Assembly: GCF_007558865.1 (NCBI RefSeq)
Contig: NZ_VLPK01000001.1
Coordinates: forward strand, 868,001-932,000
Source: Mucilaginibacter corticis
Lineage (GTDB): Bacteria; Bacteroidota; Bacteroidia; Sphingobacteriales; Sphingobacteriaceae
DNA length: 64,000 bases
Direction of reading: 5' to 3'
Shown here one piece after another: positions 22,267-31,117 of this stretch. The notes below the pieces were generated by a model, which was not told where the DNA came from, did no database searches, and saw nothing but the letters and a program-made list of their open reading frames with translations. Positions within the stretch are counted from its first letter, which is position 1. Each line of letters starts with the position of its first letter. Position numbers and translations under genes: made by a program.

Positions 22267-24495
22267 ATGAAGTTATCGCCGCAACAGGATAATAGAGAAC
22301 GAGTTACGTCCCTGCTTAACGAAGCATACAGCTGCAGGACCAACAATTTAAAGCGAAGTATAGAACTGGCGAACCAGGCACTAACCATTAGCCGGCAAAT
22401 TAACGACCCTGCTTTAATTGCAAAAAGCCTGAGCAATTACGCGCTATTTTCCATGATCATTGGCGAACATGAGCGGTCGCTTAATATGTCGGCAGAAGCT
22501 ATTGAGCTTTACCGGGTTTTAAATGATGACAAAGGCATTGCCGATGCCAAGTATAACATTGCCGGCGTACATTATAAAACCAATAATTACCATTTAGGAC
22601 TGGTTAACCTGGTTGATTGTATCAATACCTACCGCAGGCATAACGATTACCATAACCTTGCCCGTTCGCATAAATCATTAGGTACAGTTTATGAATATTT
22701 TGGCGACGAAAAAAACGCCATTATCACCTATGAGGATTCTATAGCCGCAGCTAAACAAGCCGGCGATCTTAATCTTGAATCTAACGCTTACAACCCGCTT
22801 TCAGGCATTTATCTTAAAAAGCAGGACATTGCCAAGGCTGCAGAACTGATAGAACGGTCGATGGCAATAAAAACACAAACCGGCGATATCCGCGGGTTGG
22901 CATTTGCCTATTATGGCCGGGGAAAGGTACATACCGCGCAAAAAAATTACGCACAGGCCGAAGACGATTTCAAGGCATCGATCAACATTCACCTCGAAAT
23001 GGGTGAAACGCTGGGATTAGGCATGGCCTATCATAAGCTGGCTTCATTGTATGTTGAAATGGGGCGGCTGTCTGAGGCTAAAGTAATCTTGCAAAAAGGC
23101 ATTGACCATAGCACAGAATACCGGGTTTCCATGGTGATGTTTAAGTGCTACCACCTGTTTTACGATATTTACAAGATTGAAAATGACCCTGTTAACGCGC
23201 TTAGGTTTTTGGAATTATACCTTAAAGAGCGCGAAAGCGTAATCAACGCCCAGACACTAAAAGTTATTGAGAATTATGACCTCATTAACAAAATGGAAAC
23301 GGTTAAAAAAGAGGCGCAACTACAGCTGGAAAAGGCCGAGATCATTGAGAAAAAGAACCATGCCGAGCAGGCCGCTATTGTTAAGCAGGAGTTTTTATCG
23401 ACTATGAGCCATGAGATCAGGACGCCGCTGAACGCGGTGATCACCATCTCCGCATTGCTGGCAGACAAGGCTGATAAAGAAGAACAGGAACTGATAAACG
23501 CGCTCAGGTTTGCATCAAACAATTTATTATTGCTGATAAACGATATCCTTGATTTTACAAAACTCGAAGCCGGCAAAAGCAAGCTGGAACCAAGGCCTGT
23601 AAATTTCAGGCAACTGCTGGATAATATCCGCAAGACGTATGATAACCTGGCCCGCGAAAAAGGCCTCGCCCTGAACCTGGTGATCGGTGAAAAGATTGCG
23701 GAATCATACGCGCTTGACGAAACCAAACTGGCGCAAATACTGGGCAACCTGATCACTAATGCCATAAAATTCACTTATTTGGGCCGTGTGGATGTGTTGA
23801 TTGAAAAAGTGAGCACCATAGGGCCGTTTGACGAGATCAGGTTTAAAATAAATGATAGCGGTATAGGCATCGCATCGGCATACCTGCAGGATATTTTTGA
23901 AAGCTTTTCGCAACCCGAGTCCATCACTACACGCAAGCAGGGCGGGTCGGGGCTTGGGCTGGCCATTGTTAAAAAGCTGGTAAATCTGCACGGCAGCGAT
24001 ATTGAAGTAAGCAGTACTGAAGGTGCGGGTTCAAGTTTTCATTTTGTGCTGAAGCTTAAAAGAGCCGAAAATCCCAACAAGAAAAAAACTACTTATGTAG
24101 ATAACCTGGAAGGTAAAAAGATCCTCCTGGCCGAAGACAACATGATCAACGCCATGGTGATCAGCAAGTTATTATCCAACTGGAAAATTAATGTGGTGCA
24201 TGCAAAGAATGGTGTCGAGGCTGTAGAAAAATCACGGCAATGTGTGTTTGATTTCGTGTTGATGGATATCCACATGCCCGAGATGGATGGCTTTGAAGCT
24301 ACCCGGCTTATTCTTTCAAATGCTGATAACCCAAATTGCAAAACACCAATATTTGCCCTTACGGCAGATGTTACGGCCGAATACCAGGATCAATCGCAAT
24401 CTTTATTCAATGGGTTTTTAAGAAAACCGATAGAACAGGATAAATTACATGAAGCTTTAATGGTTTCTTCGGGATTTAATGCAGGGGTGCATTAA
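22267..24495 (+). CDS. TPR-containing hybrid histidine kinase with receiver domain
   Basis: 742 residues, no signal peptide or membrane segment, so a cytosolic sensor. Residues 1-335 are tetratricopeptide repeats (for example SNAYNPLSGIYLKKQDIAKAAELIERS and GRGKVHTAQKNYAQAEDDFKASI as split motifs). A coiled coil spans about 335-375. The HisKA site is His382 in TMSHEIRTPLN. The ATPase domain has N-box NLITNAIKFT and G-boxes DSGIGI and GGSGLGLAI. The C-terminal receiver has phosphate acceptor Asp667 in MDIHMPEMDG and a conserved LRKPI Lys. TPRs presumably bind a protein or peptide signal. No separate output regulator is adjacent. A 160-bp AT-rich gap precedes it. Confidence 0.93.
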   Translation: MKLSPQQDNRERVTSLLNEAYSCRTNNLKRSIELANQALTISRQINDPALIAKSLSNYALFSMIIGEHERSLNMSAEAIELYRVLNDDKGIADAKYNIAGVHYKTNNYHLGLVNLVDCINTYRRHNDYHNLARSHKSLGTVYEYFGDEKNAIITYEDSIAAAKQAGDLNLESNAYNPLSGIYLKKQDIAKAAELIERSMAIKTQTGDIRGLAFAYYGRGKVHTAQKNYAQAEDDFKASINIHLEMGETLGLGMAYHKLASLYVEMGRLSEAKVILQKGIDHSTEYRVSMVMFKCYHLFYDIYKIENDPVNALRFLELYLKERESVINAQTLKVIENYDLINKMETVKKEAQLQLEKAEIIEKKNHAEQAAIVKQEFLSTMSHEIRTPLNAVITISALLADKADKEEQELINALRFASNNLLLLINDILDFTKLEAGKSKLEPRPVNFRQLLDNIRKTYDNLAREKGLALNLVIGEKIAESYALDETKLAQILGNLITNAIKFTYLGRVDVLIEKVSTIGPFDEIRFKINDSGIGIASAYLQDIFESFSQPESITTRKQGGSGLGLAIVKKLVNLHGSDIEVSSTEGAGSSFHFVLKLKRAENPNKKKTTYVDNLEGKKILLAEDNMINAMVISKLLSNWKINVVHAKNGVEAVEKSRQCVFDFVLMDIHMPEMDGFEATRLILSNADNPNCKTPIFALTADVTAEYQDQSQSLFNGFLRKPIEQDKLHEALMVSSGFNAGVH

Positions 24496-24535
24496 ATCGC
24501 GGTTATGCCTTTATTAAGAGTAAGAGCGTTAAAAA

Positions 24536-24561
24536 AGGAGAAGTCCGCTAAAACTTCTCCT
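24536..24561 (+). terminator. Hairpin after the histidine kinase
   Basis: AGGAGAAGT (24536-24544) pairs with ACTTCTCCT (24553-24561), 41 bp past the stop. Only a weak T-run follows. The remaining 24562-24763 stretch is AT-rich and shows no gene. Confidence 0.45.
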
Positions 24562-24763
24562 CTAAAATTAACTGATCTCATTATTCTCATAAAGAACGAA
24601 TTGGTTTAGTCCGATTGTAACAAGGCTACAAATGTAGAAATTTCTATATACTAAGTAGAATAAATTTTAAAATAATTTTTTTTCTGATTTGCCAAATGTT
24701 ATTCTGCAAAGCTATCGCAAGGCAAACTATTAGTTGTTTTGCAATTTTTTCAAAAATTAGCCA

Positions 24764-24812
24764 AAAAATTAAAAAAGCGTACAGTTTAGCATTTTGCTAC
24801 CCCGTACGCTTT
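24764..24812 (-). terminator. Terminator of the DUF4142 gene
   Basis: On the minus strand AAAGCGTAC / GTACGCTTT (24804-24812 and 24774-24782) enclose a smaller TAGC/GCTA hairpin, then TTTTTTAATTTTTT. It starts 20 bp after the stop codon. Confidence 0.8.
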
Positions 24813-24832
24813 ATAAAAAATATAATTTCAGC

Positions 24833-25417
24833 TTATTTCATGCCGGCTTTAATTTTATTAATATGATCTAAGTGGCCTTTAATGGTTGGCAAAGTTTTAT
24901 CAACAAATGCTTTCAGATCCGGGTCTTTTAAACTTTTTGACGCGCTTTCAAACATATCAACGGTCGCTTTATGGTCGGCTACCATCTTATCTACATAAGC
25001 TTTGTCAAAATCTGCGCCTGATTTTGCAGAAAGATCTGCTATCGCCTTCTTCGAATCCGCGTTAACTGAATCAGGCAGGGTGATGTTCTTGGTTGTTGCC
25101 ACAGCTTTTAACGAATCGCCTGCTTTGGTATGATCCGTGATCATCATATTGGCAAAGTCCTTTACTTTGCTATTAACAGCCTTGGTAGTTGCAAGCTGGC
25201 TTAACTGGATCTCTGTCATACCACCGTTTGCTGCGTCTACCGCGAATTTAGCGTCGTCTGCTACTACAGCTATGCCCGTTTTACCGGTTGTAGTAGTGTC
25301 TTTTACCGCATTTACACTATCTGCAGATGAGGTGCTATCCTTTTTGTTGCCATTGCAAGCCTGCAGCATTAGCCCGGCTACTGCTGTGATCATTAAAATT
25401 GAACTTAACTTTTTCAT
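24833..25417 (-). CDS. DUF4142 lipoprotein (ferritin-like helical domain)
   Basis: 194 residues. The N-terminus MKKLSSILMITAVAGLMLQAC contains a lipobox (LQAC), so it is a lipoprotein, most likely periplasmic or outer-membrane. The body from about 50 is helical with NGGMTEIQLSQLATTKAVNSKVKDFA, MMITDHTKAGDSLK, DKAYVDKMVADHKATVDMFE, the DUF4142 pattern related to four-helix ferritin-like bundles. Known members are often stress-induced and their biochemical role is not established. The linker 25-50 is Asp/Ser/Thr-rich. A 10-bp inverted repeat lies directly in front of the start codon (25419-25447), a possible regulator site. Confidence 0.9.
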   Translation of the reverse strand: MKKLSSILMITAVAGLMLQACNGNKKDSTSSADSVNAVKDTTTTGKTGIAVVADDAKFAVDAANGGMTEIQLSQLATTKAVNSKVKDFANMMITDHTKAGDSLKAVATTKNITLPDSVNADSKKAIADLSAKSGADFDKAYVDKMVADHKATVDMFESASKSLKDPDLKAFVDKTLPTIKGHLDHINKIKAGMK

Positions 25418-25418
25418 A

Positions 25419-25447
25419 GGTTTACTTATTTTCTTTCTAAGTAAACC
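25419..25447 (-). promoter_or_regulatory. Inverted repeat at the DUF4142 start (possible operator or leader hairpin)
   Basis: GGTTTACTTA (25419-25428) and TAAGTAAACC (25438-25447) are a perfect 10-bp inverted repeat with a 9-bp centre, ending 2 bp from the start codon. Nothing in the sequence tells whether it acts as DNA or RNA. Confidence 0.45.
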
Positions 25448-25475
25448 AACTGTAAATTAATATGTTTCAAGAAAA

Positions 25476-26435
25476 TTATTTATTTACAACATTAACCGGT
25501 TGCCCTGCTATAAATGCTTTCAGGTTACTGATGACCGTATCCATTAAGCGGGCACGGGCCTCTTTGGCGGCCCAGGCAATATGCGGCGTTATAATGCAGT
25601 TTTTTGCAGAAAAAAGCGGGTTCCCGTCAGTTGGCGGCTCTTTTGATAATACATCGATACCCGCACCGGCAATAACTTTATTATTTAACGCATCGGCCAG
25701 GTCGGCATCGTTAACAATAGGCCCGCGTGACGTATTGATCAAAAACGCAGACGATTTCATTTTCTGCAGATTACCGGTGTTGATCAAGCCCTGGGTTTCG
25801 GGGGTTAACGGGCAATGGATACTGATCACATCGGCCTGCTGCAGCAATTCATCCAGGTTTACCCATTTAAAACTTTTGCGTTGCGACTGACCTGTTTGAC
25901 GTCTGCCCGTAGCGATAACGTTCATATCAAAAGCCATTGCAATATCCGCCACCTTTTGCCCGATGGTGCCAAACCCGATAATGCCCAGCGTTTTCCCGGC
26001 AAGCTCTATCAGCGGGTAATCCCAAAAACTAAAATCAACAGAGCGGGTCCACTTGCCATCAAAAACGGCATCACTGTGTTTTTGCACATGCAGGCAAAGC
26101 TCTAACAGTAAAGCAAAAACAAACTGGGCCACCGCACCGGTACCATAACCCGGCACATTACTAACCACAATCCCTTTCTGTTCACAAACAACCGTATCAA
26201 TGATATTATAACCCGTAGCCAAAACACCAATATATTTCAGATTGGGTAGTTGGTTCAGGGTAGCTTCGTCAAGCGGGGTTTTGTTGGTGAGCACTATTTC
26301 AGCGCCGACACAACGCGGGGCAATATCCGCGTAGGGTGTTCTGTCATATAAGGCAACATCGCCTAACTGGTTTAACGCATCCCATGACAGGTCGCCGGGG
26401 TTAAGCGAGTATCCATCCAATACTACTATTTTCAT
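25476..26435 (-). CDS. D-2-hydroxyacid dehydrogenase, NAD-dependent (hydroxypyruvate/glyoxylate reductase-like)
   Basis: 319 residues, cytosolic. Rossmann motif GFGTIG (154-159) and the full catalytic triad of the family: Arg237 (INTSRGPI), Glu266 (LSKEPP) and His285 (ITPHIAWA). Substrate cannot be fixed: glycerate, glyoxylate/hydroxypyruvate and D-lactate enzymes all share these motifs. It begins 4 bp after the lactate permease gene on the same strand, which makes a small 2-hydroxyacid such as lactate or glycolate a reasonable guess. The last gene of that operon. Confidence 0.92.
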   Translation of the reverse strand: MKIVVLDGYSLNPGDLSWDALNQLGDVALYDRTPYADIAPRCVGAEIVLTNKTPLDEATLNQLPNLKYIGVLATGYNIIDTVVCEQKGIVVSNVPGYGTGAVAQFVFALLLELCLHVQKHSDAVFDGKWTRSVDFSFWDYPLIELAGKTLGIIGFGTIGQKVADIAMAFDMNVIATGRRQTGQSQRKSFKWVNLDELLQQADVISIHCPLTPETQGLINTGNLQKMKSSAFLINTSRGPIVNDADLADALNNKVIAGAGIDVLSKEPPTDGNPLFSAKNCIITPHIAWAAKEARARLMDTVISNLKAFIAGQPVNVVNK

Positions 26436-26439
26436 CGTT

Positions 26440-28194
26440 TTATATTGATCTTTTTTTACCTGCTATTTTAAGCAGGCTAATAGAAACGGCTATAATCAAA
26501 CCGGTAATTATTAGCCAGGTATATCCCGGTAAACCGGCATTTAAAGTTACATTATTTAAGGGCTTTGTCGCTTGCATAGCAACCGGGACAAGATCTTTTA
26601 ACCAATAAGCCTGTGCCAGCACCAGTAAACAGATAAAAAGCAAAATAAAAAAGCTGTGCTTAACGGTAAACCTGAACAATGCCGACTCCCTGCCCACCAA
26701 ATTACCCGCAGCCGCGGCAACTGCTATCGACTGTGGCGAAATCATTTTACCCACTACCCCGCCCGAGCAATTTGCAGCTACCGTAACTACAGGAGCTACC
26801 CCAATTTTAGTGGCTGTTACATATTGCAGTTTGGCGAACAAAGCGTTTGATGCCGTGTCTGATCCGGTAATAAACACGCCCAGCCAGCCCAGCACAGGGG
26901 CAAAGAACGGGAACAGCGGGCCGGTATTTGCCAGCAGCAAAGCTATAGTGGTAGTGATGCCCGAGTCATTAACGATATAGGCAAAACTTAAAACCGACAT
27001 GATGGTAATAATTGGATATTTAAGCTGTTTCAGCGTATCGCCAAATACAATTACACCTTGCCGATAGTTTAAACCCACAACGGGTATAGCTATAAGCGCC
27101 GCAAAAAACACCGCCGTACCAGCTGCCGATAAATAATTAAACTTGAAGATATGTGGTAGCAGAGTGCCTTTGGCATCGGCTATGGCATTGTGCAAGCCCG
27201 GGAACTCAAATTGTACCTGACCTTTGGCATTTAAAAATTCTTTTACCGGCGGCAATCCCCAGGTTAAAATAATTAGGGTTAGCAGTAAAAATGGCGACCA
27301 TGCGGTAATGACCTCATTCAGCGTGTAAGCGTCTTTAACCACCGTCAGCGGGAAACGTTCGTTTTTAAAACGCCAGATAGTTTTTGGTTTCCAGAACTTA
27401 AGGAATATTACCAATGTTATGATAGACCCGATACCGGCAATGATATCAGGCAAAGCCGGCCCCACAAAATTTGAAGTTGCAAATTGAAGGACAGCGAACG
27501 AAGCGCCTGAAACCAGTATAGCCGGCAAAACTTCCATTGCTTTTTTAAAACCCGACATCAGCACCACCAGGTAAAGCGGAGTGAACAAAGATAAAACAGG
27601 CAGTGTACGGCCTATCATCTGCGAAAGCTGCATTTCTGACAAGCCCGAGACCTGCGATGCTACTGTTATAGGTATCCCCACCGAGCCAAAGGCTACGGGT
27701 ACGGTATTGGCAACAAGGCACAGGCTTGTGGCGTACATCGGGTCGAAATCCAACCCTACCAGCATAGCCGCAGTTATAGCCACAGGTGCGCCAAAGCCGG
27801 CCGTACCTTCTAAAAAAGCACCGAACGAAAAGGCGATCAATATGGCTTGCAGTCGCCTGTCGGCAGTGATGGACGCCATAGAATGTTTAATAACCTCGAA
27901 CTGCCCGCTTTTAACGTTCAGGTTAAATAGGAACACCGCGCTGATCACTATCCAGCAGATCGGGAAGAAACCATACAAAGCGCCATTAGTGGCAGATAGC
28001 AAGGCCAGCTTTACGGGCATTTCATAAATTACTAAAGCTATGAGGATGGCGGCCAGGCAAGCCATTAAACTTGCTTTATATCCTTTTGTTTTTTTGATGA
28101 CCAGCGCCCAAAAAATTACCAATACGGGTACCATTGCAACCAGTGCAGAGAGGGGTAAACTATTAAGCGGATCGACAGGCTGTATCCAGGTCAT
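26440..28194 (-). CDS. lldP: L-lactate permease (LctP/LldP family)
   Basis: 584 residues, about 12-14 membrane segments. The family motif FLEGTAGFGAPVAI (about 132-145) and the C-terminal ANCSGGVVGKMISPQSIAVA are characteristic. Members import L-lactate (and D-lactate or glycolate) with protons. The N-terminus MTWIQPVDPLNSLPLSALVA is the usual one for this family, supporting the start. Downstream 4 bp is a 2-hydroxyacid dehydrogenase, so the operon couples uptake to oxidation or reduction. No lutABC or lldD is present in this window. No promoter box recognised upstream. Confidence 0.93.
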   Translation of the reverse strand: MTWIQPVDPLNSLPLSALVAMVPVLVIFWALVIKKTKGYKASLMACLAAILIALVIYEMPVKLALLSATNGALYGFFPICWIVISAVFLFNLNVKSGQFEVIKHSMASITADRRLQAILIAFSFGAFLEGTAGFGAPVAITAAMLVGLDFDPMYATSLCLVANTVPVAFGSVGIPITVASQVSGLSEMQLSQMIGRTLPVLSLFTPLYLVVLMSGFKKAMEVLPAILVSGASFAVLQFATSNFVGPALPDIIAGIGSIITLVIFLKFWKPKTIWRFKNERFPLTVVKDAYTLNEVITAWSPFLLLTLIILTWGLPPVKEFLNAKGQVQFEFPGLHNAIADAKGTLLPHIFKFNYLSAAGTAVFFAALIAIPVVGLNYRQGVIVFGDTLKQLKYPIITIMSVLSFAYIVNDSGITTTIALLLANTGPLFPFFAPVLGWLGVFITGSDTASNALFAKLQYVTATKIGVAPVVTVAANCSGGVVGKMISPQSIAVAAAAGNLVGRESALFRFTVKHSFFILLFICLLVLAQAYWLKDLVPVAMQATKPLNNVTLNAGLPGYTWLIITGLIIAVSISLLKIAGKKRSI

Positions 28195-28290
28195 GGTGAT
28201 TGATATTATAAATTTAATGGATTAATTTATAATACAAACCCAAGCCCCTTAATGTAGCATTATCTTTACGCCGTTGTTATTTATCAGCAA

Positions 28291-28321
28291 TAAAAAAGCC
28301 TTCGGAGAAGGTCCGAAGGCT
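28291..28321 (-). terminator. Terminator after the 47-codon small ORF
   Basis: AGCCTTCGGA / TCCGAAGGCT is a perfect 10-bp stem (28297-28306 with 28312-28321) followed on the minus strand by six T. It lies 45 bp past the small ORF stop. Confidence 0.85.
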
Positions 28322-28366
28322 GTACATATATGCAGATCCCTGAAAGGGAAGTTTAATTGCTCTTAG

Positions 28367-28510
28367 TTAAAATTTACCTAAGGCGCATAATACTGTTAAG
28401 GCAGGGATGGCCAATAAAATATAAACTCGCCCCATTTGCTGATTGTTAGCGTTGCCTATTACAAATACGTTATATAAGTCGTTTTTTAAATTGTTGATTT
28501 TAGTTTTCAT
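28367..28510 (-). CDS. Small membrane protein (47 aa), uncharacterised
   Basis: ATG at 28510 opens a 47-residue frame ending TAA at 28367. N-terminal half polar and charged (MKTKINNLKNDLYNVFVIG), C-terminal half a membrane segment (VYILLAIPALTVLCALGKF). Codon use looks like that of neighbours. It is bounded by a strong intrinsic terminator 45 bp downstream, and the upstream cytochrome gene ends 80 bp before, so it could be its own short transcript or the tail of the cytochrome transcript. No family recognised. Evidence for translation is only the ORF, its hydrophobic pattern and the terminator. Confidence 0.55.
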   Translation of the reverse strand: MKTKINNLKNDLYNVFVIGNANNQQMGRVYILLAIPALTVLCALGKF

Positions 28511-28589
28511 AGCCGTAAAAATTAAATTGTGTTACGTTGTAATTTGTAGTTATGACTATGAAAAAATGCCGTAGTTTAATGCACGGGGA

Positions 28590-30905
28590 CTAATTTGTTT
28601 TTATTGACGGATCTTCTTTTACGGGCATGCCCAGCTCGTCCATTGTAAATGATTTTTGGCGCGATTCCAGCTTTTTACGTTCGTTCATCACATCTTTAGC
28701 GGTAACCTTATCGCCTTTGTTTTGCCATGAGCGGCGCACAAAATTCATCACTTGCGCCAGATCGTCATCTGTAAAATCTTTGTTATCGGCAAAGCCAGGC
28801 ATCTCGCCGCCAATTTCGGGCGCCTTATAAACATGGCCCGCGATCTTAACCGGCCCGTTTAAGCCTTTCAATAAAATAGAGATCATCACGGTTTTATTAC
28901 CGTTTACAATTTCCGACTTGTTTAGCGGCGGCGCCAGTGATGCTACCCCGTTACCATCTTCGCCGTGGCAGGTTTTACAAACGGTACCAAATATGGCCAC
29001 CCCTTTCGGGTAATATTTGGCCATCAGTTTTGGGTCGCTGTTTAGTTTGGCTTCTTCTATGGCGGTAACCACGCGGCCTATACGTTTGTTAATAGTAAGG
29101 GCAGTATCAGGTAAGTAAGCCAGCATTTCTTTTTGAAATGCCTCTTCCCTGCCCTGCAGGTTTGAAACTATGGCATCAGACACGAATATGTTTTTAGGAT
29201 ATTTCTTAGCCAGGCTAAACAATAATTCATCTCCGGTTTTTTTATCAAATTGCTGGATGGCATCGGTTACATACCCAACATAAGGCGCCGCGGTAGTATC
29301 GTTGTTCGCGACCATTTGCTGCAGCACATCAGCAAATTGACGGTAATTACTTTTGTTGATCACTTCGGGCGATGCCGTCAATGCCTGCATCCTGATGTTC
29401 CATTGCTGCGCTTTAAGTAAAGTCAAAACTTCGTCGGCCTGTAAAACACCAAAACCCTCAAGCGTCCACAAAGCATGTGTTACCAATAACGGATTGGCCG
29501 ATTGCATAGCCTGGCGCAAAGCCGGAATTGCCTGCTGCGGTTTACCGTCAACCAGGATCTGCTGCGCTTTGTCGCGCACGTAACCGTTAGGGTTTCCTAA
29601 CAGCGCAACCAGCTTTAACGGGTCGTTAGGAAAAGTAACGCTTACTAACTTTTTTCCTTCGGGATATACTTTATATAATCTGCCGCATGACAGCGGCTGG
29701 GTCAGTTTGCGCTTATCTATCTCGCCGGCAAGGTATGGTGTCAGATAGGTTTTATGCTGAATGATCCCGCGGTACATATCCACAACATATATAGCGCCAT
29801 CCGGTCCGTCATACAAGCTTACCGGGCGAAAACGTTCATCAACACTGGCTAAAAACTCGCGGCCGTGGTAGGCTTCGCGACCTTTAACCACGTTGCCTTT
29901 TTCTGTAAGAATATCGCGCTTTATCAGGTTGGCAGATGGCTCGGCCACAAAAGCGTTAAACGCGTAATCAGGCCCGAACAATGCACCGCGATAGATCATT
30001 GGGCCACAGGCAGCAGTAAAGTTTACCAGTCGCAGGCTATCATCCAAAACACCCTTCATATAGCCCCGGTTAACACCCGGCGTAGGCCTTATGGGGAAGG
30101 TACGATTATCAGCAACCGTGCGCTCATTAAACCCGGCCGGGTCGCGCAGGTTTTTGTTGGTAAGCCCCAGGCTTGGCGGGAAATAATCGCCCTGCAGGTT
30201 GGTCGAATTGTCGTTGGCGTACATGCGGCCCTGGTCGTCCTGGCTTATGCCCCACTGCCCTTTTTCATGCGCTTTTTCTATCAACCATTGGTCGCCTTTT
30301 TTACGATAGCGTTTGTTTGAGTTAGCATTGTAGATCCAGTTATCCAATGCGCGGTACAAACCATTAGGCTGGTGTTCAACATTACCGCCGTCAGTGTATT
30401 TGGCATCAACAAGGGTACGTTTTACAGCCTTGTCGTTTACCAGGTCGTAATAGTAAAGGCGTGGAGGTTCGGCCACCAATATGCCGTTTTCAACCAGGCA
30501 AAAAGCGCGCGGCATCACCAGCGAATCGATCACCACCTTGCGCTCATCCATTACACCATCCTTGTTTTTATCTGTGAGGATGACCACTTTGCCATTAGGT
30601 ACATTTTCACCGTGGCCTGCGGTGTCAGGCATATAATCCTCCATCTCAAGCGCCCAGATACGGCCATTTTTATCAAATGTGATGGCTACCGGCGTGCTGA
30701 TCAACGGCTCTGAAGCGATCATTTTTATCGCCATGCCGGGCTCCAGTTTCATTTTACTGATGGACTCATTTGGCGGCACTACCGGCGACGAATTGATATC
30801 GGCCTTAGGCGGGTTATTGTAAGTTGCTAACAGTTTATGTGTCGTACATTGGTATAAACCAGCGACGGCCAACAGTAATAGAAATATATAACTGTACTTT
30901 TTCAT
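28590..30905 (-). CDS. Cytochrome c / membrane-bound-dehydrogenase (PVC-type) lipoprotein
   Basis: 771 residues. The N-terminus MKKYSYIFLLLLAVAGLYQC has a lipobox at C20, so it is a lipoprotein. Residues 50-400 form a beta-propeller-like dehydrogenase domain (ITFDKNGRIWALEMEDY, DGPDGAIYVVDMYRGIIQHK, as in heme-binding PVC-type proteins). Residues 410-560 look like HEAT-type helical repeats. A c-type heme site CKTCH lies at 643-647 with a downstream Met. Family members oxidise sugars or related polyols and pass electrons to cytochromes; substrate unknown. It is divergent from the GH92 mannosidase, suggesting sugar metabolism nearby. Confidence 0.85.
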   Translation of the reverse strand: MKKYSYIFLLLLAVAGLYQCTTHKLLATYNNPPKADINSSPVVPPNESISKMKLEPGMAIKMIASEPLISTPVAITFDKNGRIWALEMEDYMPDTAGHGENVPNGKVVILTDKNKDGVMDERKVVIDSLVMPRAFCLVENGILVAEPPRLYYYDLVNDKAVKRTLVDAKYTDGGNVEHQPNGLYRALDNWIYNANSNKRYRKKGDQWLIEKAHEKGQWGISQDDQGRMYANDNSTNLQGDYFPPSLGLTNKNLRDPAGFNERTVADNRTFPIRPTPGVNRGYMKGVLDDSLRLVNFTAACGPMIYRGALFGPDYAFNAFVAEPSANLIKRDILTEKGNVVKGREAYHGREFLASVDERFRPVSLYDGPDGAIYVVDMYRGIIQHKTYLTPYLAGEIDKRKLTQPLSCGRLYKVYPEGKKLVSVTFPNDPLKLVALLGNPNGYVRDKAQQILVDGKPQQAIPALRQAMQSANPLLVTHALWTLEGFGVLQADEVLTLLKAQQWNIRMQALTASPEVINKSNYRQFADVLQQMVANNDTTAAPYVGYVTDAIQQFDKKTGDELLFSLAKKYPKNIFVSDAIVSNLQGREEAFQKEMLAYLPDTALTINKRIGRVVTAIEEAKLNSDPKLMAKYYPKGVAIFGTVCKTCHGEDGNGVASLAPPLNKSEIVNGNKTVMISILLKGLNGPVKIAGHVYKAPEIGGEMPGFADNKDFTDDDLAQVMNFVRRSWQNKGDKVTAKDVMNERKKLESRQKSFTMDELGMPVKEDPSIKTN

Positions 30906-31117
30906 GCATTATAGGTTATTGACAGGTAAACAAAACAGAGTTCCTTGTCAAAATAATTTATAAAAATGGTTCTATTTTATGAGTTAAATAGAAATGTAAC
31001 TAAGAAATTAGCTTCGTAATAATTATTTTACTTTAAAGCCTGTCATCGAAAAAATGGGCAGGCTGATTTATTTTACCGACATTTAGACCGCTAAACCCAA
31101 ACTATAACCAATTTAAA

